DNA of 64,000 bases from Alphaproteobacteria bacterium (GTDB lineage Bacteria; Myxococcota_A; UBA796; CAJQPC01): positions 1-64,000 of the forward strand of contig JACKEV010000027.1 in NCBI GenBank assembly GCA_020632795.1. Reading direction: 5' to 3'. Positions 32,983 through 41,033 of the stretch are shown here, piece by piece. A program made the translations under genes and the position numbers. Position 1 is the stretch's first letter. Every line of letters begins with the position of its first letter. The notes beneath the pieces are model-generated. The model did not search any database. It was not told where the DNA came from and saw only the letters and a program-made list of their open reading frames with translations.

Positions 32983-33762
32983 TCAAAGCCCCTCAGCGCA
33001 CAGCTCCGCGGTCCGGTCGTCCCAGTCCTCCATGTTGCGCAGGGAGGTGTTGACGACGCCGTCGTCCTCAGTGCTCAGGCCGCCCAGCACCATGTGCCGC
33101 CAGATCACGTAGAGGTGCGCGATCTCGCCGGGCGCCCGCTCGACCCACAGCTCGAGCTGGTAGTCCTGGTCGAAGGACCAGTCCTCGTCGTCGAACGCTG
33201 CGGGCTCCGGCAGCACGGTGCGCCCCAGCAGGGCCGGGCGCTCGGGGTCGCCGACGTAGCGCAGACCCCCGTCGATGTGCTCGAAGTAGGACTTGTTCAG
33301 CAGCGTGGCCGTGATGTCCGCCGACCAGGTGATCTGCGGCGCCTCCCGGGCGGTGAAGGCGTCGAGGTCGCTGGTGTAGCGGCGGTCGTAGCTGTCGTAG
33401 ACCCCCTCGTAGAGGGTGTCCTGGGGCAGGTGGTAGAGGATGGGCTCCAGGTCGGTCAGGGTGCAGGGGTAGGTGTAGGCCAGGGAGAAGCCGCGGGGCA
33501 GCGTCGGGTCGCGCCCGTCCGAGAGGCCCACCACGTCGAGGGACTCGGCGGTGAGGTCGCTGACCTCGCCGGTGACCGCGTCGCTCAGGGTGTCGGCCCC
33601 CAGCTCGGCGTACAGGGCGTCGATGGTCTCGGCCAGCTCGGCGTCGCTGGCGGCGTCGTAGCTCAGCCAGAGCCGGTGGATGAGGCCGTCGAGGTCCTCG
33701 GGCGTGGGCTCGACGCCGCAGCCGGTCAGGAGGAGGAGGAGGGTCAGGCGCGATCGGCTCAT
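32983..33762 (-). CDS. Lipoprotein coupled to the DUF4157-RelA/SpoT gene
   Basis: 259 residues: MSRSRLTLLLLLTGCGVEPT, lipobox Cys15. The mature part is acidic and has no known domain. It resembles the lipoprotein at 38587-39372: YQLELWVERAPGEIAHLYVI here and YAIEMWIEQSGGALRWLITW there are followed by an Asp-rich tail of the same spacing. The ATG overlaps the stop of the upstream DUF4157 gene (ATGA), so translation is coupled. As a lipoprotein it should sit outside the cytoplasm. Its having a paralogue elsewhere argues against a dedicated immunity role, but this is untested. Confidence 0.65.
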   Translation of the reverse strand: MSRSRLTLLLLLTGCGVEPTPEDLDGLIHRLWLSYDAASDAELAETIDALYAELGADTLSDAVTGEVSDLTAESLDVVGLSDGRDPTLPRGFSLAYTYPCTLTDLEPILYHLPQDTLYEGVYDSYDRRYTSDLDAFTAREAPQITWSADITATLLNKSYFEHIDGGLRYVGDPERPALLGRTVLPEPAAFDDEDWSFDQDYQLELWVERAPGEIAHLYVIWRHMVLGGLSTEDDGVVNTSLRNMEDWDDRTAELCAEGL

Positions 33763-35636
33763 GGCGCGCCCGCCTCGACGGCCAGGGCCTCCAGGATCCG
33801 CTCGGCCTTCCGCAGCAGGGACTCGATCTCACTGGTGAGCATCTCCCAGCGCTCCAGTCCGGTGAAGTGGGCATGATCCTTCTTCTTCTCGTGCTTCTCC
33901 TTGAGCATGTGGTAGAAGACGTCGAGCATGCCCAGCGCGGTGGTGGTGTCGGCGGCCGCGGGGGCGTCCGCGATCGTCCTGCGCATCACGCCCTTGTACC
34001 GCCTGCGCAGCCCCGCGAACCGCGCGACCGTGGCCTCGTCCTGCCCCTCCCAGAAGGTACGGATGCTGCGGAGATCCTGCAGATCGTCCGTCGGGGTCGC
34101 CTCCTCGTAGTCCACGGCGGGGAGCCCCTTCACCTTCATGAAGGCCGCGCGCTCCACGTCGCCGGCGAGCTCGCTGCGTCGACCGCGGTCGGTGGTCGCC
34201 TCGCTGAACACCCGCTCCCAGGTCTTCTCCATGATCTCGCTCATGATGTCGTTGTAGAGCTTGTACACCGACTGGAACTTCTCCAGGAACGCCGGCACCT
34301 CCTTGTCGAGCGTGATCACGGCCGCCAGGCGCTTGGCGTCCGCCAGCCCGGCCGCCGTGGCAGTCATGGCGTGGGCGGCCCGCGCCTTGACGGCCTCGTG
34401 CCGATCCTCCTTGGACATCGTGGCGCGGGCCAGCATCCTGGGGAGGGTGTCGAAGGTCTCGAAGATGCGCGCGTAGTCGTAGGCGTCGTGGGTGTCGTAG
34501 GTCCGATAGCCGCCCGCGGAGCTGGTGTCGGCCTCGACAGCGGACTTGACCTCCATCTTCGCGGCGATGATCGGCCGGAGGTGGATCTGCAGCTCGACCA
34601 CGTAGCCGGAGGGCATGCGGATGTTCAGGAGGAAGTCCCGGATGAACTTCATGCGCATGCGGTTCTTGAACCGGACGATGGCGGCGCCCTCTCCTGGCAG
34701 GGTGGTGTCCTTGAGCTTTCGGAGGCCGCGCTGCATGTCCTTGATGGAGTCATACATGATGGTGCCGGCCAGGATGTCGGTCTGGGCGCTGACCGCGACC
34801 CGCGTCCGCGCCGCGGCGGTCCCGTGGGCGCCGCTCCGCGTGTAGGCGGCCTCCTTGCTGGCGATCTTGTCCAGGGCGCGGGGCATGTCCTTCATGCCCG
34901 GCCGGACGCGGCCCTCGCCGCCCGTGTCCCGGGCCCAGCGGTGGACGGCCTCGTTGAAGATCTCCATCTCCATCTCGCCCGCGGCGAAGAGCGTGGCGAC
35001 GTGACTCTCCTTGTCCATCTGCACCGGCGCGCCCCCGCCGGCCCGGGAGGGCGAGGCGGCCGGGAGCAGGTCCCCGGCGGAGCGGCCGGCGGCGGCCCGC
35101 GCGGCGACGGCGTCCGCGCGGCGCTCGTGGGGGTCGCCCTCCCGCCCGACCCCGCCGGGCAGGCGGAGCCCGCGCCGCTGGTCGACGACGTGGGCGACCT
35201 CGTGGGCGACGGTGGAGAGGTCGGGGGTGGGTGTGGCGAAGGCGACGTGGTCCCCGGTGGCGTAGGCCCGGGCGCCGATGAGCCGGGCGGCCGAGGCGGC
35301 GGTGGGGTCGGTGTGGGCCCGCACGCCGGTGAGGTCGTGCTCGCCAAAGGTGGCCTGGAGCTTCTCCAGGAAGGGGAGGGGGTGGCCCGCGCCCTCGACC
35401 CCCGCGTGGGCGACGCCGCGGGTCTGGTCGTCGGTCAGCGCGCCGCCGGTCATCTCCGCGAGGGCCTGGTTGCCCAGCACCCCCCGCAGGAGCTGCACGT
35501 CCCCAGGCAGCAGGCCGGGGCCGGCGAGGCGCTGGACCACGTCGGCCCGCCGGGGCGCGCGGGCCGCGGCCTGGGGGGTGTCGGTTCTGGCGGGCGCGGC
35601 GGGCGCGCGGGACGCGCGGGCGGGGGTGTCAGCCAT
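33759..35636 (-). CDS. DUF4157 (eCIS-core) protein with RelA/SpoT-like C-terminal domain
   Basis: 625 residues. Residues 30-160 are a DUF4157 domain: DLTGVRAHTDPTAASAARLI, GARAYATGDHVAFA, then a metalloprotease-type H145-E-V-A-H149. A linker ending PVQM follows at about 205. Residues about 255-400 resemble RelA/SpoT (RSH) alarmone synthetases: DILAGTIMYDSIKDMQ, IVRFKNRMRMKFIRDFLLNI, then MPSGYVVELQIHLRP with the catalytic-type Glu348, and HDAYDYARIFE. The rest is helical. DUF4157 is known from effectors of extracellular contractile injection systems and polymorphic toxins, and RSH toxins can make (p)ppApp or pyrophosphorylate tRNA. A toxin or effector is inferred. No injection-system genes are in the window. 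Confidence 0.6.
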   Translation of the reverse strand: MADTPARASRAPAAPARTDTPQAAARAPRRADVVQRLAGPGLLPGDVQLLRGVLGNQALAEMTGGALTDDQTRGVAHAGVEGAGHPLPFLEKLQATFGEHDLTGVRAHTDPTAASAARLIGARAYATGDHVAFATPTPDLSTVAHEVAHVVDQRRGLRLPGGVGREGDPHERRADAVAARAAAGRSAGDLLPAASPSRAGGGAPVQMDKESHVATLFAAGEMEMEIFNEAVHRWARDTGGEGRVRPGMKDMPRALDKIASKEAAYTRSGAHGTAAARTRVAVSAQTDILAGTIMYDSIKDMQRGLRKLKDTTLPGEGAAIVRFKNRMRMKFIRDFLLNIRMPSGYVVELQIHLRPIIAAKMEVKSAVEADTSSAGGYRTYDTHDAYDYARIFETFDTLPRMLARATMSKEDRHEAVKARAAHAMTATAAGLADAKRLAAVITLDKEVPAFLEKFQSVYKLYNDIMSEIMEKTWERVFSEATTDRGRRSELAGDVERAAFMKVKGLPAVDYEEATPTDDLQDLRSIRTFWEGQDEATVARFAGLRRRYKGVMRRTIADAPAAADTTTALGMLDVFYHMLKEKHEKKKDHAHFTGLERWEMLTSEIESLLRKAERILEALAVEAGAP

Positions 35637-35676
35637 GAGCGTGACCTCCAGGCAGGGACGGCGATCATACCGCCCC

Positions 35677-37089
35677 TCATCGCTCCTCGACGTACCCCAG
35701 CGCCTCGAGCTGCCGGATCGTGTCTTCAGAGTCCTCCAGCGCGGCCGGCCAGGGCCGGGCGGCGGCGTCCCAGTCCGCCAGGGCCGCGTCGAGCTGCTGT
35801 GTCAGGGGCCAGGCCCAGGGCCGGGCGTCGAGGTCGAGGCGCTCGGCGGGGTCTTCCGTGAGGTCGAACAGCTCGGCCTCATCGCGGGCCGGGCAGCGCA
35901 CGCGCTTGTAGCGGGCGCCCCGCACCGCGCGGCACTTGGCCCCGTTCGTCCAGCTGTCGCCGACCTGCCCCTCGGTCCAGCCGCCCTCAGGCTTGGAGGC
36001 CTCCAGGAAGAGCCGCTCGTGGGGCACGAAGGGCTGTCCCTCCAGCAGCGGGGCGAGGCTGATCCCCTCCACCTGGGGCTCGGCGGGCAGGCCCAGGCGC
36101 TCCAGCACGGTGGGGTAGAGGTCCATCGTGCTGACCAGGGGCGCCACCCGGGCGCCGCCCCCGCGCCCGCCGGGCTGCCGCAGGATCAGCGGCACGGCGA
36201 GCGCCTCGTCGTAGACGGTGCCGCCGTGGTCGAAGAACTCCCAGTGGGCGTCGAAGGACTCCCCGTGGTCCGAGGTGACGATGAGCAGGGCGTCGTCGAG
36301 CAGGCCGCGCGCGTCGAGGGCGTCCACCAGCCGCCCGAGCTGGGCGTCGACGCAGGCCAGCTCCCCCAGGTAGAGGCCGCGCAGGGTCTCGACCGCGGCG
36401 GTGAGGTCCTCGCCCGCGTCGCGGCGCAGCCGCAGGTCCCGCCGGGCCAGCCAGCCGCCGTCCACGCCCGGGTCGGGCCGGGGGTAGAGGGCGTCGCAGG
36501 GCGCGGGCGGGTCGTAGGGGGCGTGCACGTCGTAGTAGTGGACGAAGAGGAAGGCGCGCTCGGGGTCGTGGGTCTCCAACCAGGCCAGGGCGGCGTCGGT
36601 GACCTCGGCCGCCGAGCGCTCGTGGCCCACGGCCCCGGTCGCGTCGCGGATGTCCTCGTCCCAGAAGCCGAAGCCCTGGTCGAAGCCGAAGCGGGCCCGC
36701 AGGGGGGTGGCGCCGATGAAGCCGGCGGCCTCGAAGCCCTGCGCGGACAGGACCTCGGCCAGCATGCGGTCCTCGGCGGGCACGATGAACCGGTTGCGGG
36801 CGACGCCGTGGGTGTGGGCCCAGGTGCCCGTCATCATGGTGGTGTGGCTGGGGAGCGTCGTGGGGTGGGGGGTGAGCGCGGTCTCAAACAGCACCCCCTC
36901 GGCGGCGAGGCGGTCCAGGACGGGCGTGCGGGCGTCGGCGTTCCCGTAGGCCCCCAGCGCGTCGGCCCGCAGGGTGTCGATGGAGACCCAGATGACGTGC
37001 CGCGCGGCCGGGTCCGGCAGGGGGGCGCCCGCCCGCCCGGCGTCCTGCGGGGGCTCGGCGAGGCAGGCCAGCAGCGTCATCATGAGCAT
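35677..37089 (-). CDS. Sulfatase-like (alkaline phosphatase superfamily) lipoprotein
   Basis: 470 residues: MLMMTLLACLAEPP, lipobox Cys9. Metal ligands are SIDTLRADALGAYG near 37 and TSDHGESFDAHWEFFDHG near 265-280; a family His lies in FVHYYDVHAPYDPP. The active-site strand is PHPTTLPSHTTMMTGT, in which the formylglycine motif C/S-x-P-x-R is absent and a Thr-Leu-Pro-Ser-His stands in its place. It is thus not a standard formylglycine sulfatase and may be a phosphodiesterase or phosphoethanolamine-type transferase. It is divergent from the M20 peptidase gene with 48 bp between starts. Two relatives lie at 51904 and 53442. Confidence 0.8.
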   Translation of the reverse strand: MLMMTLLACLAEPPQDAGRAGAPLPDPAARHVIWVSIDTLRADALGAYGNADARTPVLDRLAAEGVLFETALTPHPTTLPSHTTMMTGTWAHTHGVARNRFIVPAEDRMLAEVLSAQGFEAAGFIGATPLRARFGFDQGFGFWDEDIRDATGAVGHERSAAEVTDAALAWLETHDPERAFLFVHYYDVHAPYDPPAPCDALYPRPDPGVDGGWLARRDLRLRRDAGEDLTAAVETLRGLYLGELACVDAQLGRLVDALDARGLLDDALLIVTSDHGESFDAHWEFFDHGGTVYDEALAVPLILRQPGGRGGGARVAPLVSTMDLYPTVLERLGLPAEPQVEGISLAPLLEGQPFVPHERLFLEASKPEGGWTEGQVGDSWTNGAKCRAVRGARYKRVRCPARDEAELFDLTEDPAERLDLDARPWAWPLTQQLDAALADWDAAARPWPAALEDSEDTIRQLEALGYVEER

Positions 37090-37114
37090 CGGGGGCAGTC
37101 TACCCCGGGGCCGC

Positions 37115-37120
37115 TATACT
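37115..37120 (+). promoter_or_regulatory. Promoter -10 of the M20 peptidase gene
   Basis: TATACT lies 17 bp before the ATG at 37138, followed by an SD (CGGAGG) seven bases before the start. It is one of the closest matches to a sigma-70-type -10 in the window. No clear -35 is seen. Confidence 0.45.
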
Positions 37121-37137
37121 CCCCGACCGGAGGCCCC

Positions 37138-38550
37138 ATGCTCGGCTTGTTGCTACCCGTCGCCCTCGCCGCCGACCCCGCGGCGACCCTCGCCGACATG
37201 GACTGGGACGCCGCCACCGAGGAGGTCGCCCACGTCCTGGCCCACTACCTCCAGGCCGACACCACCAACCCGCCCGGCAACGAGACCGTCGGCGCGCAGG
37301 TGCTGGCGCGGGTGCTGGCCGCCGAGGGCATCCCCTCGGAGATCTGGGAGCCCGAGCCCGGCCGGGGCAACCTCATCGCCCGGCTGCCGGCCACCGCCCC
37401 CGACGGCGAGGGCGCGCTCTGCCTGCTGAGCCACCTCGACGTGGTCACCTCCGAGCCCGAGCGCTGGCACCCCGACCACCCGCCGCTCTCCGGGCACATC
37501 GCCCCGGACGACGACGGCGTCCTGTCGGTCTGGGGGCGGGGGGCCCTGGACATGAAGGGCCTGGGCGCGATGGAGCTGATGACCCTCGTCTGGTTGAAGC
37601 GCCTAGGCGTGCCGCTCTCCCGTGACGTCGTGCTCATCGCGGTTTCGGACGAGGAGGTCTACAACACCGGGGCGCAGATGCTGGCCGAGCAGCGCCTGCC
37701 GGAGCTGGGCTGCAGCCACGTCCTGAACGAGGGCGGGCTGGGCGTGGAGGGGGCCCTGTTCGAGGGGCAGACCCTCTTCCCCATCTCGGTGGGCGAGAAG
37801 GGGGCGCTGTGGGTGCGCATGGTGGCCACCGGGGCGCCCGGCCACGGCAGCGTGCCCCGCCCCGGGGAGGCGCCCCAGCGCTTGATCGCGGCGATGAACG
37901 CCCTGAACGCCTACGACCCCGACCCGGTGTTCCACCCCGCGCTCGTCGAGCTGCTCGACGCGGCAGGCGAGGCCCAGGGGGGCGCGCCGGGCTTCGTGAT
38001 GACCCACCCGGCGCTGGCGCGGGGGCTCCTGCGCGGGACGCTCATGGCCAACCCGGCCACCCGGGCGACCCTGATCGACACCGTCCACATCACCGGGATG
38101 GAGGGGGCGAACGAGCCGAACGTGGTGCCCTCGGAGGTCGCGGCGCTGCTGGACTGCCGGCTTCTGCCCGACACCACGCCGGAGCAGATGCTGGCCCGGC
38201 TGGAGGCGCTGGTCGACGACCCGGAGGTGCGCTTCGAGGTCATCTCGGCCCAGCAGGGCAACGTCAGCGCGTGGCGCGGCGACCCCCTCTACGACGCCCT
38301 GGCGCGGCACATCGCGGCCACCTGGCCCGAGGCGGCGGTCGGGCCCTACGTCTCGGTGGGCTTCACCGACTCCATCTACCTGCGCCCCCACGGCGTGCAG
38401 GCCTTCGGCATGATGCCGGTGTCCGTGCCGCCCGAGCTGCTGGAGACCATGCACGGCGACGACGAGCGCATGCCGGTGGAGGAGCTGGGGAAGGGCCTGC
38501 GGGTGGTGCTGTCGGTGGTGATCGAGGTCGCCGGGGCTGAGGATTCATGA
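37138..38550 (+). CDS. M20 family metallopeptidase, exported
   Basis: 470 residues. The N-terminus MLGLLLPVALAADPAAT is a short signal peptide. The di-zinc site is clear: H in LLSHLDVVTSE, bridging D in RGALDMKGLGAME, E-E in SDEEVYNTG and a later family His (HGVQAFGMMPV). The dimerisation domain is inserted after GHGSVPRPGEAPQRLI. Members are carboxypeptidases or peptide/acyl-amino-acid hydrolases; export suggests scavenging of peptides. The much longer in-frame reading upstream overlaps the divergent sulfatase gene and is a shadow. Confidence 0.88.
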   Translation: MLGLLLPVALAADPAATLADMDWDAATEEVAHVLAHYLQADTTNPPGNETVGAQVLARVLAAEGIPSEIWEPEPGRGNLIARLPATAPDGEGALCLLSHLDVVTSEPERWHPDHPPLSGHIAPDDDGVLSVWGRGALDMKGLGAMELMTLVWLKRLGVPLSRDVVLIAVSDEEVYNTGAQMLAEQRLPELGCSHVLNEGGLGVEGALFEGQTLFPISVGEKGALWVRMVATGAPGHGSVPRPGEAPQRLIAAMNALNAYDPDPVFHPALVELLDAAGEAQGGAPGFVMTHPALARGLLRGTLMANPATRATLIDTVHITGMEGANEPNVVPSEVAALLDCRLLPDTTPEQMLARLEALVDDPEVRFEVISAQQGNVSAWRGDPLYDALARHIAATWPEAAVGPYVSVGFTDSIYLRPHGVQAFGMMPVSVPPELLETMHGDDERMPVEELGKGLRVVLSVVIEVAGAEDS

Positions 38551-38553
38551 TAT

Positions 38554-38565
38554 TTCCCCGGGGAA
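38554..38565. promoter_or_regulatory. Perfect 12-bp palindrome before a lipoprotein gene
   Basis: TTCCCCGGGGAA, three bases after the M20 stop and 21 bases before the ATG at 38587. A perfect palindrome in a 36-bp gap suggests an operator for the downstream lipoprotein gene; no cognate regulator is evident. Confidence 0.3.
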
Positions 38566-38586
38566 TACCGATCCCTGGAGTCCTCC

Positions 38587-39372
38587 ATGCGCGCGTCCCT
38601 CCTCGCCCTCGCGGCGCTCTCCTTCATGGGCTGCAAGGAGCCCATCGAGGCCCCCGACGATCTGAACGAGCTGTCCGCCTTCATCTTCGTCGAGTGGGAC
38701 AACGAGGACCCCGAGGCCCTGGTGGCCGGCGTCACCGGGGTCGAGGCCTGGGCCGCTGACCAGCCGGCGGACTCCAGCACCTGGGGGGACCGCTTCTACA
38801 GCATCGACGCGCTCACCCAGGCCCAGGTCGACGGCGAGGCCCTCGTCACCCACGACCTGGACCCGGCGGACGCCCCCGGGGTCGGCCTGCTCTACGTCTC
38901 GGCCTTCCCGCCCTCGACCCACGCCACCATCTTCGGCGAGACCGACCAGACCCCCTTCGAGCCGGCCAGCCCCGACTTCTACGCGCGCACCATCACCGAC
39001 GGCGACGCGGGCGCCTTCGCCGCCGGCACCGAGACCACCCTGGCCTCCCACAACGAGATCAACCGCAAGAACTTCCTGTTCAACCTGGACTACGAGCTGG
39101 AGAAGGTCTGGCGCTGGGTCGAGCTGGAGGACGGCCGGAAGGCCATCGTCAGCCGGAGCTGGTCCGAGGAGTCCGGCCCCCCCAACGACGACAAGCAGCT
39201 CCTCCAGGCCTACGCCATCGAGATGTGGATCGAGCAGAGCGGCGGCGCGTTGCGCTGGCTCATCACCTGGCAGGACGCCGAGCTGGGCCTGGACCAGGAC
39301 GCGATCGAGAGCCTGGTGGGCGGCAGCATGAACGACACGTTCGAGGCGCAGGAGGAGCACTTCGAGGGGTGA
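38587..39372 (+). CDS. Lipoprotein, paralogue of the one at 32983
   Basis: 261 residues: MRASLLALAALSFMGCKEPI, lipobox Cys16. The mature protein is acidic, rich in Asp/Glu/Trp, and predicted alpha/beta. Its C-terminal third (AIEMWIEQSGGALRWLITWQ, then LGLDQDAIESLVGGSM) aligns by eye with residues 190-259 of the lipoprotein at 32983. The SD is weak (TGGAGTCC). The stop lies 1 nt before the start of the hydroxylase-like gene at 39374, so the two are probably co-translated. No function known. Confidence 0.65.
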   Translation: MRASLLALAALSFMGCKEPIEAPDDLNELSAFIFVEWDNEDPEALVAGVTGVEAWAADQPADSSTWGDRFYSIDALTQAQVDGEALVTHDLDPADAPGVGLLYVSAFPPSTHATIFGETDQTPFEPASPDFYARTITDGDAGAFAAGTETTLASHNEINRKNFLFNLDYELEKVWRWVELEDGRKAIVSRSWSEESGPPNDDKQLLQAYAIEMWIEQSGGALRWLITWQDAELGLDQDAIESLVGGSMNDTFEAQEEHFEG

Positions 39373-39373
39373 C

Positions 39374-40078
39374 ATGACCACTCCCTTCCCGAACTGGCAC
39401 GACGTCTGCCCCCAGCTCGCCATCCTGGAGGCCCGCTTCCGTGAGATCCGCGCCGAGCTGGACGCGGTTCGCGACGGGCCCGGCTGGTTCCCCTGGGTGG
39501 AGAACGACCTCTACGACAGCGACGTCGACTGGCAGATCCTGCCCATCTACGGCTTCGACAAGCTGAACGTGGACGCCGCCCGCGCCCTGCCCCGCACCTG
39601 CGCGGCCCTGGCACAGGTCCCGGGCCTGCGCACCGCCCTGTTCAGCCGGATCTCCCCGATGGGGGCGCTGAACCCCCACCTGGGCCCGCCGCTGCACTCC
39701 AACTTCGTGCTGCGGGCGCAGCTCGGCGTGGACGTGCCCGGTGAGGCCGGCGTCGTCTGCGACGGCGAGGAGCGTCTGGTGGAGGAGGGGCGGGTGCTGA
39801 TGTTCGACGACCTGCTGCTGCACACGGGGTTCAACCGGGCGGACCGGCCGCGCACGGTGCTCATCTGCGACGTCGACCGGCCCGGGACCCCGCCGCTCAA
39901 GCTGGAGCGGCCCCAGTGGGGGGTCACCGCGCCGGACTGGCCGCCAGGCTGGGAGGAGGTCGGGCGGCGGGTGACGGCGGTGCGGGCGCGGGCGTTCGCG
40001 GCAGGCCTTCAGGCGCTCACACCCGGACCACCGGCCGCCCCGCCGCCCCCGGCTCGTTCGCCTTCACGCAGAGCTTGA
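39374..40078 (+). CDS. Aspartyl/asparaginyl beta-hydroxylase-like protein
   Basis: 234 residues with the AspH double-stranded beta-helix pattern: NPHLGPPLHSNFVLRAQLGV (first iron His and the H-x-G-x-S/x-x-x-R/x-H-L motif), WxEG-equivalent LVEEGRVLMFDDLLLHTGFN (second His) and RPRTVLICDVDRPG (2-oxoglutarate Arg and terminal PP/PG). A non-haem Fe(II)/2-oxoglutarate oxygenase acting on protein or peptide side chains, or on a lipid, is likely. It is probably cytoplasmic. Its last 62 bp overlap the 3' end of the convergent GNAT gene, and its C-terminal tail (PAAPPPPARSPSRRA) is low-complexity and may be an overrun. Confidence 0.75.
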   Translation: MTTPFPNWHDVCPQLAILEARFREIRAELDAVRDGPGWFPWVENDLYDSDVDWQILPIYGFDKLNVDAARALPRTCAALAQVPGLRTALFSRISPMGALNPHLGPPLHSNFVLRAQLGVDVPGEAGVVCDGEERLVEEGRVLMFDDLLLHTGFNRADRPRTVLICDVDRPGTPPLKLERPQWGVTAPDWPPGWEEVGRRVTAVRARAFAAGLQALTPGPPAAPPPPARSPSRRA

Positions 40079-41033
40079 AGCCGTAGAACCTCGGCCGCGC
40101 CATCACCACCGCGTGCGCCGGCTCCCGGGGGTCCGCGCCGAGGGCCAGCCCGCCCAGGCGGCCCCAGCGGTGGCGGATGTGGTCCAGCAGCACTCCGGCG
40201 GCCTGCGCGTGGCCCGGCGCGAACCACAGGCCCCGCACCCGCACCGTGCGCATGCCCCCGTCCCAGTGGGAGAGCCCCCCGAGCCACCACCGCAGGCGGT
40301 CGGCGGGGGCCTGACCGACCACCCGGTGCTGCTCCAGCGGGGCCGTGACGAGCACCCGTGCGCCGCCCACCACCCGGCCGCCCTCGGTCACCACCACCAC
40401 GTCGTGGCTGCCTTGATCGTCGATACTGCAATGCAGCAATTCCTGGAGGGACGCCTCGGAGAGCGGGGTGTGCAGCAGGTGCTCGGCGAAGTAGCGGTTC
40501 GCCCCCTCGGCGAAGGCGGCCCGCTCGTCGTCCCGGGCGAGGCGGGCCTCGATCCCGGGCGCGGACGGGGGGCGCGGGGCCGGGCGCAGCAGCACCGCGT
40601 CCAGAGGCTCGGAGACCCAGCCCAGGTTCGGGCGCACCATGTCCAGGCTGGCCTGGTTGTCCACCTGGAAGACCCCGTGCACGATCGCGTCGCGCACGCT
40701 GTCGGCGTAGACCTGCAGCGCGGCGACCTGCAGGCGGGTGGCGACACCCTGGCGGCGCCAGCGGGGGTGCACCGAGAGGGTGTCGACCAGCACGCCCTTT
40801 CGGACGACGCCGTTCCACTGCACCGGCCGCCGCTCGATGAGCAGCACCCCCACCAGCGTGTCGCCGGCCAGGGCCAGCACCCCGCCCGCGCCCTCGGCGA
40901 ACACCGCCATGAAGCGCCACAGGTCGCACGAGAACACCCGCGCCACGCTCAGGCCGGCGGACTGGGGCTCGGCCAGCAGGGCGGCGATGCGGGGGGCGTC
41001 GGCGGGGGTCCACGCCTGGAAGCGCAGGCTCAC
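40017..41033 (-). CDS. Tandem-domain GNAT acetyltransferase
   Basis: 338 residues. The N-terminal GNAT domain (about 1-150) has the acetyl-CoA motif VDTLSVHPRWRRQGVATRLQ and QVDNQASLDMVRPNLGW. A second, weaker GNAT-like half follows (GGRVVGGARVLV, then GLWFAPGHAQAAGVLLDHIR). Such double GNATs acetylate small molecules or protein N-termini; no substrate is inferable. It overlaps the upstream membrane-protein gene by 4 bp (ATGA) and the convergent hydroxylase gene by 62 bp. Confidence 0.8.
   Translation of the reverse strand: MSLRFQAWTPADAPRIAALLAEPQSAGLSVARVFSCDLWRFMAVFAEGAGGVLALAGDTLVGVLLIERRPVQWNGVVRKGVLVDTLSVHPRWRRQGVATRLQVAALQVYADSVRDAIVHGVFQVDNQASLDMVRPNLGWVSEPLDAVLLRPAPRPPSAPGIEARLARDDERAAFAEGANRYFAEHLLHTPLSEASLQELLHCSIDDQGSHDVVVVTEGGRVVGGARVLVTAPLEQHRVVGQAPADRLRWWLGGLSHWDGGMRTVRVRGLWFAPGHAQAAGVLLDHIRHRWGRLGGLALGADPREPAHAVVMARPRFYGFKLCVKANEPGAAGRPVVRV
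40426..40442. repeat. 17-nt repeat, copy 1 (inside GNAT gene)
   Basis: CTGCAATGCAGCAATTC, identical to 48752-48768. Here it lies in coding sequence read on the opposite strand (E-L-L-H-C-S), while copy 2 reads A-A-M-Q-Q-F, so protein homology does not explain it. It contains CTGCA-A-TGCAG, a 5-bp inverted repeat, and is AT-rich against its surroundings. Confidence 0.5.

Noticed and set aside
30000..36000. Retron or eCIS/T6SS locus
   Set aside because: No reverse transcriptase, msr/msd-like RNA, sheath, tube, baseplate or AAA unfoldase gene is visible around the Septu and DUF4157 genes.
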